A stretch of DNA of 64,000 nt from Diplonema papillatum. Taxonomy: Eukaryota; Euglenozoa; Diplonemea; Diplonemida; Diplonemidae. Under the pieces are notes generated by a model. That model ran no database searches and was not told the DNA's origin. It saw nothing but the letters and a program-made list of their open reading frames with translations. The translations under genes and the position numbers were made by a program. The stretch is from the NCBI GenBank assembly GCA_030068145.1, contig JAPJBO010000197.1:62001-126000 (forward strand), read 5' to 3'. The first letter of the stretch is position 1. The number at the start of each line of letters is the position of its first letter. Below, piece after piece: positions 30,339-39,597 of this stretch.

Positions 30339-32132
30339 GGCGTCGGCGGCGTAGTCCTGGACCACAGCGATGCAGAACAAGCCCCGGTGGCAGAAGACGT
30401 CGAAGTGCGCATTTCCGGACAACGCGTTGATGGAGCTGCGCTGCTCCTGCATGTGCACCAGCAAGCTCTTCCTCAGTTGCTCGCGGGACGCCAGCTCGGC
30501 GGTCGTGCCGGTCGTTGTCACGAAGCTCAGGTGGTCGCAATTCAGCCACATCCCTTCCTTCACTACCGTTTCGCTGTCCTCGCCCGAATCGTTTTCGTGA
30601 CTCTCCCAGCAACCCCTTCTCCCAGCGCGTTTCGGAGTGTCCCCGGTGCCGGCTGTCGACGTGCTGATGCTGCGACTCTCCGTTTCTTCCCCCGAGTACC
30701 CTTCGGACTGGCTCCTCCATTCATCGTCGTCGTCTTCCAGCGGCTGGGCCAGGCTGCTTGGCGTCGTTTCGGCCGACGACGGTATGGGGTCGCTGCTGGG
30801 CGGTTTTTTTTTCCCTCTCGGCGGCGCCCACGCCGTGTACGAATGCCTCGGCTGCCCCGTTTCGTCCTTTCGGAACCCGAGCTTGAGGACGGCGCCGGTG
30901 TTGCAGAAGATCCACTCCTTCTTGTGGTAGATCTCGCGGTGCAAGCTCGGGAACGCCTTGACGCGGATGTTCGTGACCAGGTCGCCCGCCGCCTCGTGGG
31001 CCTCCGGGTCGAATAGCAGGACGAGCCGGTGGCCCTCCGCCTTGAGCCCCACGCCCGCCCCGAACCGAGACCGCGGCGATTCCGAAGCGCGGCTGCCCGC
31101 CTCATCCGGCGGCTCGGACGGGACGCTGGTGAAATCGTAGTAGTAGATCTTGCCCAGCTGCAGGAGGTAGAACACCCTGGCGTGGACCGTGCTCGGCACC
31201 AGGCACCCGCCGACGCCGCCGGGCGCGCGGAGGGCGGCGGAGAACGTGCGCGAGACGAGCAGGCGCTGCTTGGACAGGATCTCCATGCCGTACCGCTTGA
31301 GAATCCGCAGGACAGAGTCCGAATACGCGACGTCGAACGCCTTCAGCAAGGTGAGCGGCGTGAGTCCGGCGTTGTTCGCCGCGTACAAGTTCCCGCCCTT
31401 TTCCAAAACGCACCGCAGCGCGGCTTCGAGCGTGGTGTAGTCGATGTTCGTGCCGACGCCTGTCGTCGCCATGCTGACGACCCAGTGCAAAGGGTTGTTC
31501 CCTTCCGAGTCAGCGATCGACGCGCTCACCGGCGTGATCAACCCCGCCAGCTTCGCAATGTTGACGGGGTGTTCGTGCAGGGCCCGCATGACTTCGGTGA
31601 CGCCCATCACGTGCTGCAACGCGGCCCTGGCCTCAGTCCTGTTACGGACGCCTCTTTCCTCTATTTCGGTCGTCTTCCTCCTGCCCCGGTGCACGGGACT
31701 GCCCGGAGCCGCGTGCTTCGACTTCTCGACGGATCTCGCGAGTTTCGCGACGCAACGCGTCACCCAAAACCCGGCGCGGAGATGCGACCGGATTTTGCTC
31801 TTTCGGAACCTTTCGGCGGCGTGGGCGGCGAGGCCCGACGTCGTCAGGTTGAGGGACGGGTGGTACGGCGGCTTGTTGTCCCAGGTCTTGCACCGCAGCG
31901 ACATCCCGCGGGAGGCCCCGGGGTACCGGGGGGACGTGTCGCCGGTGGAGCCGCGGGTGATGTGCGCCTCGATCGCGTCGTTCGAGAAACTGGCCCGGCG
32001 GGGCACTGGCCGGGTCTTCGCCGTCGTCGTGTCGTTGTCCTCCCACTGCACCGACTGCCGCTGCGTGCGCGACTTCGAAGAAGCAATGAGGCCAGGGGCC
32101 TCGGCGTCAGCTTCATCCTGACTCGCCACCAT
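30339..32132 (-). CDS. 5' exon: ankyrin-repeat protein
   Basis: It starts at an ATG (MVASQDEADAEAPGLIASSK) and is open for 711 codons, but a strong donor GACGCC|GTGAGC at 30339/30338 leaves 598 codons and joins in phase with the exon at 29886 over a 452-bp intron. Residues beyond the donor lose protein-like character. Residues 1-170 are basic and Ser/Thr-rich. About 175-290 contain ankyrin-like repeats (SEGNNPLHWVVSM, AANNAGLTPLTLLKA). From about 315 there is an unrecognised beta-rich region (VFYLLQLGKIYYYDF ... EIYHKKEWIFCNTGAVLKLG), then an acidic Ser-rich linker. It may be the regulatory N-terminal part of the cyclase gene downstream. Confidence 0.65.
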
Positions 32133-32339
32133 GCACGTGAGCTCCCGCTTGCCCTCCTCCCCCCTGTTCCCTGAGAGTTGAGGTGTACAACTGGGAAAAC
32201 GGGTTTTCGCCTAGAGGCATTTCATGCTATTCTGCGATGCTTTGAGCTTTATTTGTGTCTAGGTTTTCGCGCGTTTTCTTATTCATGGTTAAGTGCGCAA
32301 CAACGAAACGACAGGCAAACAACCTCTTTTTCACAACTC

Positions 32340-32822
32340 TCAGTCACCAAAGGTACGTTTTGGTATGTGTGCTGAAAGCGTGAGCAATTCAACCGGGACG
32401 GGTGCGATCACCGAGGCCTGGGAACCCGCGCCGAGGACTGACTCGGCCTCCCACTCAGGCGGCAGTACCTCCTCGGCTTCCTCGGGTTCCGGTTCAACCG
32501 GCATCAACGGGCTGCCGTTGTGCACCAGCCAACAGCATGTGGGACACACCCACGTGGTGTTGAGCGCCTCTGGCAAGGCGAATCTGTCACGATTGTCCCT
32601 GCCCCTGAGTCGGGACCGCAGGCATGAGGCGATACAAACGCCGCCACAACGCGAACAGTGTCGTCCGTTGGCGACATCATGGGCGGTGTCGCATGATGGG
32701 GAAAAAACGCAGTGTCTTCGTCCCACAGCAGCCGGGCGGCTCGCCGGATATAGTACGACTGGGATGGTATCCCAATCTACGTTCGGAAGATCCATTTGTT
32801 CCAGGGTAGGCACAGCCGGCAT
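32340..32822 (-). CDS. FYVE-like zinc finger protein
   Basis: From the ATG at 32822 the ORF gives about 160 residues (MPAVPTLEQMDLPNVDWDTI...). Eight cysteines fall in FYVE-like order: CVFSPSC, then RHCSRCGGVCIASC, then WVCPTC. The middle part resembles the RRHHCRxCGxxxC core of FYVE domains. Two spacings differ from the norm (five residues in the first pair, three in the third), and the first basic residue of the RRHHC core is replaced by Gly (GRHC). Classical FYVE domains bind phosphatidylinositol 3-phosphate on endosomes; whether this one does is uncertain. The C-terminal 50 residues are acidic. It could also be a 5' exon of the ankyrin gene, whose ATG lies 207 bp downstream on the same strand. 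Confidence 0.55.
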   Translation of the reverse strand: MPAVPTLEQMDLPNVDWDTIPVVLYPASRPAAVGRRHCVFSPSCDTAHDVANGRHCSRCGGVCIASCLRSRLRGRDNRDRFALPEALNTTWVCPTCCWLVHNGSPLMPVEPEPEEAEEVLPPEWEAESVLGAGSQASVIAPVPVELLTLSAHIPKRTFGD

Positions 32823-32932
32823 ATTCTTTGTTTGTGCGTACGTGTGTAAACCCTGTTTTGAGTGATTTAACACAGCACGCTGCCATCCGACACTTTTTGA
32901 TATAGACAAGCAAGCTTGTTACCATAAAAAAA

Positions 32933-33060
32933 GACGAGTTTGAGATCAGGGACCATCTCTCCGGAGCAAGTATCCGGTCGCCCCACTACTGCCCCGTACT
33001 ACTACGGCGGGCGTAAGTCGTTACGTCGGAGGCGCGGCGCCCCGCGGCCTTGTCATAGAG
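32933..33060 (+). repeat. Rep-E repeat, copy 3
   Basis: GACGAGTTTGAGATCAGGG, ACCATCTCTCCGGAGC, ATCCGGTCGCCCC, GCGGGCGTAAG and GTCGGAGGCGCGG occur in the order seen at 17287. There is no GA run at this copy. Confidence 0.7.
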
Positions 33061-35159
33061 GACGACGGCGTCGATGATGCGTTCTGACTTGACTTGAAAG
33101 ACTGATGCGATTCACTTCATCTAAATCGGATCGCCGCGCACCGGGCCCCCCTTGGGGGGCTTCAGCCAGCAGAACAAACCATTGCAGTCGTAAGCTGGCG
33201 TTCTGTCGCAGTCTTTCGCGCCTTTCTCTTAACCGCGGCATGCTTTGTGCCTTCACTGACAATCGGCGTCCCTTGATGCGGCTGTGCGATTTTCGCAACC
33301 ACTGATTGCATGGCTTCGGCGCTGAAAGGGTAGAGAGGCCTTCACTCTGAGCGCTGCTCGGACCGGTCGACAAGAAGCAAAAACTCACGGAAGGAAAAAT
33401 AGTTAGGAGCAAAAGCAGAACGCTTGGACGCAAGGCAAAAAAAACAAGAAAAATGGTAGAAGCAGTGTCGTTATCACCTGCGTGCAAGGGGGTGGGGTAC
33501 AAACGCACGCAGCAAACTCGCGCAAGGGGAAGCTGGTGCCGCTCGCCAGGCAGTCCCGGGACTGACTGGTGCCGTAGCACGGTAAAGAACGTTTCATTCG
33601 TGAACTGGGTCAGGCAAGCGGCAGCTCGCTCGCTGGGGGAGGTCGTGCCACCAGCCTGTCAGTCTCAGGAGTAGAGTGACTGCTGCGGTAGTAGTAATGA
33701 ATACTAGGAACAGCACGTTTCGTTCATGAACTGGGTGAGCCCACAGCTCGCTGGGGCGCGGCTACGACTGACTGCTGCCCCCGTAGCTAGGGAGTGTCGG
33801 AGAAACAGTTGGAAGCAGTTGAAGCGGTTGTTGACCCACGCATACCTACCGTGGGCAGTCGCGGTAGTAGAGGTCGAGCTACACAGCAGAGGGACCCATC
33901 ACTCTGGCTCAGTGCAGCCAGCTGGATGACGGAAGTCCTTCTTGCCACTGGAAATACCCTGGGTTAGTGTGGCTTGGATCGGTTGATTCTGGTTGTCACG
34001 AGATAAAAAAAGAGAACGACCGAAGCAAGTGAAAGCGAGAGAGCTGCGGAAAGAAAGAAGAACGTGGAGATAACGAAGAAAGGCAAATTGAAATAAGCGA
34101 AGAGAACAACAGTTGTGGGTGGAGAATTGGTGTGCACGACTCTGAGTGCCGTGATTTAAGTGCGGGCTGCTTTCTCTTCAAAGCTCATTCATCTTGCAAA
34201 GCCCGGCTTCGCTTCGTTCTCCGCGGATACGCGCGGATGGCAACGAGTTCAATTGAAAGCACAGGAAAGGGCGGCGTTGAAGTTGCGCCGGGCCTCTCGT
34301 GTTCAAAGAACTTGAAGGAACTGTGGCCTTCAACTCACCCCGTGCTTCTTCTGGCGCTTGCCTGCGGGAGCTCCTCACAGAGAAGCACAAGACCAGCAGG
34401 TCTACGGTCTTGTGTTTCAACTCTTTGTAAAAATGAACATATACTTGGCCCGCTGGGGCTTCTGGGGGGGGACCCGCGGAACTTCTTGAACGACACAAGA
34501 AAGCAGGAAGCTTCCTGATGCCGTACAGAGTGTGAAGGCAACGACGAGAGGCTGCAGCACGAGCAGAAAGATGCTGTATGATTATCGGATGCTACAATAG
34601 TCCTATGCCGCCCAGCCGGGCGAGTAGAACACTCGTCACAAGTGGCGAGCCAACTTTAACACAGTTAGAAAACAAAGACACGGAAATCAGCCCGAGGCGG
34701 CGAAGGAGAAGATTTGGACGGAGCACAAAAACCGAGAGCCAGTTTCGCAACTCGAGGGGGAACTTCTCAAACGCCCGTACCGTCTAGAGAGAGGCATCCC
34801 CCTGCCGCCCCTGTGGCGGCTCCTGGTTTCCGAAGGCCTGGAAGTCAGCTCCCAATTTCGATTCTTGCTCGCCGACGGAACATTATTATACTAGCCCGAC
34901 ACATTATTCGATGACGCGAGCTTGCTGCAGAGCAGAACCGCAGCGCAGGGGGCTCCGTTGGCGTAAGCACACACACAACGAGCATCACCATTGTGCTCCG
35001 TCCATCAATCAGCATCGGGCTGTCCTTGAGGATGCAGCACCTCGGGGATAGGCGTATTTCCCCGTTGAGTGTTAAGCGACCCAGGGGAGGCGCCAGCAGA
35101 GGTTTGACCTTGCGGTAAGACGTTACCGAGCTGCCGTGTCGGAATGTGTGGGGGGGATC
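33061..35159. other. 2.1-kb gene-free stretch
   Basis: No ORF on either strand looks like protein. A short direct duplication is visible: CGTTTCATTCGTGAACTGGG with GCAGCTCGCTCGCTGGGG at 33588-33640, and CGTTTCGTTCATGAACTGGG with ACAGCTCGCTGGGG at 33716-33757. An A/G-rich strand segment lies at 34000-34110. Confidence 0.4.
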
Positions 35160-35811
35160 TTACTCGCTGGGAGCCCAAGGTCTGGCTTCGGGGTTAAGCG
35201 CGCTGTCGCCGCGGGGGTTGTCGTCTTGGTCTTGTGAGCCGATGGACGGCATCGAGTGCGTTAATGGGAGGGATTCTGAAAGCTGGCGAGGCGCCGCCGA
35301 GCCCTGCGGCTGGTGCTGCTGCTGCTCCTGCGGCTGCTGGTGGGACTGCATCGGCGGGTTCTGGGTTTGGTGCTGGAGGATGCTTTGCGGCTGCTGCTGT
35401 TGCTGCTGCTGCTGGTGCTGCAGCTGCTGGAGCGGTGGCTGTTGCTGGATCTGCTGCTGCGGCTGCGGTGAGGACGGGGAGGAAGTCATCGTTTGGTAGT
35501 CGAACCCCGTTGTGAACGGGACGAACATCTGCTGGTACTGAAACTGCATCGGCGACGTGAGCGTCTGCCCCGGCATCGATTGGTCGTACAGACCGGGCTG
35601 CGGCTGCTGCATGTCGCCGAATATCGGTGCCATCATCATTGGCAGGCCGGGGGGCGACGAAAGAGAGGGAGGCACCCCTTGCATCATCTGCAGAGGCGGC
35701 GCGTTGGCGTAAGAAGGCATCTGGGAAGGCGTCGACATGTTGCTCGACGACTGCTGCGGCTGCGACGGGCTGCGCTGCTGCTGCATGTGAAGAAGCGGGA
35801 ACTGTTGCTGC

Positions 35812-35892
<81 letters not shown>

Positions 35893-36413
35893 GGGGGTTG
35901 TTGTCGCTGTTGCGGCTGCATCTGCGCGGGCTGCGGCCGCTGCTGCTGCTGCTGCAGCAGCTGCTGCTGCTGCGTCGGCTGTGGTTGCTGCTGCGGCTGC
36001 ACCGGCATCATGTTAAGGTTCTGTTTCTGCTGGGGCTGCCCGGGAACCTTCTGCGTGTCCTTTGCCGAGGGGGCCTGCAGGACGGCGGGAGTGCTGACGG
36101 CAACCGGGATCTGCATTTCCCTGAAGATCAGCAGCAGCTCCCGGTCGCTGCTGTGCTCCGCGATCTTCTGGGCGAGCATCGAGATCTCTTGCTCGCGCTG
36201 CGTCACCTTGCTCACCAGGTCGTGAATCTCCATCAACATCTTCTGTTGGTTCATCTCCAAACGCGCGCAGTCATTGAGCATGCCCTCCTGTCGCGAGGCG
36301 TAGTCTTCGAGGCTCAGGTTCTCCGCGAACTCAGGTACCTGAGGCAGGTTGGTCCCGAACACGGGCGCTTCCATGTTTCGTCGCATGTCGCCGGAGCGTT
36401 TGTGCCAGGACAT
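35160..36413 (-). CDS. Poly-Q coiled-coil protein
   Basis: A complete ORF of 417 residues from an ATG. Residues 25-95 (EFAENLSLEDYASRQEGMLN ... QKMLMEIHDLVSKVTQREQE) form a coiled coil. The rest is Gln/Pro/Met-rich, including one pure Gln run of about 30 at 35802-35891 and several shorter runs. Gln-rich regions joined to a coiled coil are common in transcription co-regulators, RNA-granule and endocytic proteins; nothing here selects among these. The C-terminus (ALNPEARPWAPSE) is not repetitive. The opposite strand gives poly-Leu and poly-Ala ORFs, which are artefacts of the CTG tract. Confidence 0.75.
35802..35891 (-). repeat. CAG trinucleotide tract
   Basis: About 30 Gln codons on the coding strand, nearly all CAG with two CAA interruptions towards the C-terminal side (TTG on the plus strand). 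Nearly pure CAG runs of this length are prone to slippage. Confidence 0.9.
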
Positions 36414-36452
36414 TTACTATTTTTATTTGTTTCAGTTTTTGCCTTCTTTCAG

Positions 36453-36543
36453 TGTACCGGGGAAAGCCTGCTACACGGGAGTCATGCTTCACGTGTTCAG
36501 CGGAAATGTAGCGCCACGGGTTTCGGGGTCAGTAGTTTCCAAA
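36453..36543 (+). repeat. Rep-C partial copy
   Basis: GTACCGGGGAAAGCCTGCTA, CACGGGAGTCATGCTTCACG and GTTCAGCGG match the left third of the copies at 44750, 45323 and 53557. The match fades after the ACGGG stretch, just before the composite element starts at 36544. Confidence 0.7.
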
Positions 36544-36595
36544 GTACGTGCGCTCGGCTAAGGCCGGCGCGTGGCGAGACTGGAGGCAGCAGTTA

Positions 36596-37370
36596 AAGTT
36601 CGTGAGTTCTGGTGAAGCTAAGATCGGGCGGGCGAAACAAAGTTCGGGCTAAGCAAAGTTCGGGCGAAGCAAAGTTCTGGTGAAGCAAAGTTCGGATGAA
36701 GCAAAGTTCTGGTGAAGCAAAGTTCGGGCGAAGCTAAGTTCGGGCGAAACAAAGTTCGGACGAAGCTAAGTTCGTCGAACCTAAAGCAAAGTTCTGGTGA
36801 AGCTAAGTTCGGGCGAAACAAAGTTCGGGTGAAGCTAAGTTCGGGTGAAGCAAAGTTCTGGTGAAGCAAAGTTCGGGCGAAGCTAAGTTCTGGTGAAGCA
36901 AAGTTCGGGCGAAGCAAAGTTCGGGCGAAGCTAAGTTCGGGCGAAGCAAAGTTCGGGCGAAGCTAAGTTCTGGTGAAGCAAAGTTCTGGTGAAGCAAAGT
37001 TCGGATGAAGCAAAGTTCTGGTGAAGCAAAGTTCGGGCGAAGCTAAGTTCGGGCGAAACAAAGTCCGGGCGAAGCTAAGTTCTGGGTGAAGCAAAGTTCT
37101 GGTGAAGCAAAGTTCGGATGAAGCAAAGTTCTGGTGAAGCAAAGTTCGGGCGAAGCTAAGTTCGGGCGAAACAAAGTTCGGACGAAGCTAAGTTCGGCGA
37201 ACCTAAAGCAAAGTTCTGGTGAAGCTAAGTTCGGGCGAAACAAAGTTCGGGTGAAGCTAAGTTCGGGCGAAGCAAAGTTCGGGTGAAGCAAAGTTCGGGT
37301 GAAGCAAAGTTCGGGCGAAGCAAAGTTCGGGCGAAGCAAAGTTCGGGCGAAGCAAAGTTCGGGTTCTGGT
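36596..37370 (-). repeat. 16-bp minisatellite array of composite element copy 3
   Basis: About 48 units of GAAGCAAAGTTCGGGC and its variants (TAAG for AAAG, TCTGGT for TCGGGC, GAAAC for GAAGC). A block of about 18 units is duplicated: the unusual GAACCTAAAGCAAAG junction appears at 36778 and again at 37199, about 421 bp apart, so long segments of the array were copied together. Confidence 0.9.
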
Positions 37371-37545
37371 GGCAAGTTCGGCGCCAGTACCCCGGCCCCC
37401 CCCGGGCCCCCCCCCGACTCCGTTTCCCGTGGTGACCCAAATGCCGCGAGATACTGAGAAACTCCGCAAAAACGCAATTTTCGGGCACATTGGACCTGGA
37501 AACGCAACAAAACCTCGAAAACAATCTTCGACCGGAAAAATGTCA

Positions 37546-37611
37546 TGGGCGGGGTTCGAACCCGGACCCACCGGCCTGAAGGCCGACGCCCGGTCACTCT
37601 GCCACCCGCAT
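37546..37611 (-). other. tRNA-like Pol III head of composite element copy 3
   Basis: Minus strand: A-box-like GTGGCAGAGTGACCGGGC, a hairpin CGGCC-TTCA-GGCCG and B box GGTTCGAACCC. Here the A box is closer to the Leu/Ser tRNA form (TGGCNGAGTG) than in copy 2. Confidence 0.7.
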
Positions 37612-37749
37612 ACCTTTTGCGAGGAAAAAAAAAAGCTTGCCCGGCTCTTTCCAAAAACAATACACTTTTTTCATGAAGAAAAGCCGGGTTGGCTCGAATA
37701 GAGGCTATTCACATTGCATGTTCATAGGACCTCCAGTCTCGAAAAATTC

Positions 37750-37950
37750 TAAATAGGTAAATTTCCCTTATATCCCACCCCAAACAAATTTGTGCCCTTA
37801 TATCCCACTTCAAACAAATTATGTGCCCTTATATCCCAATCTGGGATATAAGGGCACAAAATTTGTTTGGTCGTGTGAAAAGTCTTTTGGGGGAACCGAA
37901 CCGGCCACCTATGGTGCCGGTGGCGTGCTTTGACTCGGCCACAACGTCCA
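37750..37950 (-). mobile_element. SINE-like unit, reverse orientation
   Basis: Minus strand: a tRNA-like head at 37875-37950 (A box TGGCCGAGTCAAAGC, B box GGTTCGGTTCCC), followed by a tail made of repeats of GTGGGATATAAGGGCACAAA plus TTTGTTTGAA. Within the tail the repeat is also present once in reverse, giving the palindrome CCCTTATATCCCAATCTGGG with ATATAAGGG. A matching unit in the opposite direction lies at 39379-39597. Confidence 0.7.
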
Positions 37951-37954
37951 AAAA

Positions 37955-38145
37955 TGCAAGGGGAAATTTTTCGACCAAAATTTGCCCCAATATTTTGCCC
38001 ACAAATTTTGCCCAACAATTTCGACCAAAAAAAAAATTTGGACCCAAAATTTCGACCAACAATGTCGACGCCAAAAAATTGGACCCCAAAAATTTGGACC
38101 CAAAATTTCGACCAAAAATGTCGACCAAATTTTTTGACCCAGTCC
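37955..38145 (+). repeat. Degenerate AAATTTCGACC repeat
   Basis: A run of about a dozen irregular 12-18-bp units built on AAAATTTCGACCA, AAATTTGGACCC and AATTTTGCCC. C-runs are absent and A/T steps dominate, so it contrasts sharply with the GC-rich surroundings. Confidence 0.7.
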
Positions 38146-39378
38146 AGCCCCTTCCATTCGTTTTTGGTGTTTCCTTGTCCGTAGGCATAAAGCTGGCTTC
38201 AGTGCCCCACCCGAGACGTCTCAAGACGTTCTGGGTGCCTCAGAGCGACTGGTTGCACCGTTTCACAACTTGCAGTGAGGCGCAAGCTGGCCACCGCGGC
38301 CACACTCGATCCCCGATCGGGTGCTTCAAGCAAGTACTCAAGAGAAACACATCAGAGCCAGGTGCCTGGCTGCACCGTCTGACCGTGCCACGCTGACGTT
38401 CGGGGCTAATCGCGGTGCAGTATTGTAGTAGCTGGCCAGATGCTACAGGTGCTGCTCCACTGTCCAGCCTCTCCACGCCAGGCACTCGGAGTCGGACAGC
38501 TATAGCGATACCCTGTGTTCTGGAGGTGAATCCTGCGGACGGTGGGTGTGCAGTTTACGGCTGCCGCTGATTTCACTTACGGAGTGAAGCCCGCAGTGAA
38601 GGAAGCTGTGTCCACCGTCGTGCAACCGGTGTGTGTGCAACCAGCTGCGGTGCAGGCTGTGAAGGTCCTTGCGTTCAGTTCACGATTCCTGTGGGCACAA
38701 CGACAGTTGATGACTTCAGGAAGGAATCAGCCATTCTTGCGTGAGCTGCAGATTCCGTCTGTCGGCAACAGTGTCCGACTGTGTCGCCACCTTGGGTTGT
38801 TAGCCCACCGTCCTCCGCGGTTCTGGCCCATCTGTCTTGTAATCTGGGTTCAGTTCCGAGTTTGGTTTCCTATCCGAGGCTATCGGGCACTGGTTCGGTT
38901 TCGGGTTGAGGTTCGGTTTCGGGTTCGGTTCTGCCACCATCACTCCTCACCAACCGAACCCGAACTTCTGGGTTCGGGTTCGATTTCGGGTTTGGCACGC
39001 CGTTGCCCGTCGTGGGCGTCAACTTGCGACACGTGCTGTCTCCATACTGCTAATGTCAGCGTGGAGCATAGCAGTGCACTCAAACGCCACCTTTCGCTGT
39101 TGTTCCTGTCACGCGCCCCGCTCTCCTCCTTCGTTCGCTTTTGCGAGTCCGCACGAGACTGACACGTGGTCAAAGTTTTCGCTTGTCCAGCTATGCTGCG
39201 AGTCAGCACGACTGACAACGCGGGATGAAGTCCAGAGCTGACTCAAGGTCAGGGTTTGAACACGGCCGCCTGGCAGGAGTGCACAGGCCCGTGTCAGGGG
39301 CTTTGCTGCAGTGTGCACGCATGCACGTGGCAATAGTCCTGCGTCAGGACCCAGCTGGACGAAAAACTTTTTTTTTTC
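38146..39378. other. Intergenic, with a TTCGGG-rich patch
   Basis: No gene is seen. At 38840-39000 a patch of repeated GGTTCGGGTTTCGG-like motifs occurs in both orientations (for example CCGAACCCGAACTTCTGGGT with TCGGGTTCG, a hairpin). It is too irregular and too internal to be a telomere. Confidence 0.5.
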
Positions 39379-39597
39379 GCCGTAGGTATCCGGATGGTCG
39401 AGCCAACCATCCTTGGGTTTCAGGGTGAGTGGTCGGGGGTTCAATCCCCTCCTCGGCAACTTTTCCAGCATTTTCCTCGATTCAAATTTGTCAAAACAAA
39501 TTTGTGCCCTTACATCCCAGTTTGGGATATAGGGCACAAATTTGTTTGAAGTGGGATATAAGGGCACAAATTTGTTTTGAGTGGGATATAAGGGCAT
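39379..39597 (+). mobile_element. SINE-like unit, forward orientation
   Basis: A tRNA-like head at 39379-39460: GATGGTCGAGCCAACCATCC as A-box region, a six-pair stem CATCCT/AGGGTG, and a perfect T arm with GGTTCAATCCC. The outer GCCG/CGGC stem is only partly paired. The tail (39485-39597) repeats the GGGATATAAGGGCACAAATT unit of the 37750 element, including the inverted copy. The two heads differ, so two tRNA-like sequences share one tail type. Confidence 0.7.

Larger units (their letters stand above)
36544..37745 (-). mobile_element. Composite element, copy 3 (long array, complete)
   Basis: The most complete copy. On the minus strand it has a leader (37745 to about 37615, including a T-run and CCTCGCAAAAGG), a tRNA-like head (37546-37611), a body (to about 37430), a G/C linker (37380-37425), the 16-bp array (36596-37370) and a conserved end (36544-36595). 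Leader, head and body are nearly identical to copy 2, so the two are recently related, while their arrays differ widely in length. Confidence 0.9.

Noticed and set aside
35493..36596. Plus-strand poly-Leu and poly-Ala ORFs
   Set aside because: Antisense of the CAG tract of the poly-Q gene.
38840..39000. Telomere repeat
   Set aside because: TTCGGG-like motifs are irregular, occur in both orientations and are internal.
39379..39460. Functional tRNA gene
   Set aside because: The T arm is perfect but the acceptor stem has mismatches and the anticodon loop has eight bases; followed by the SINE-type tail.
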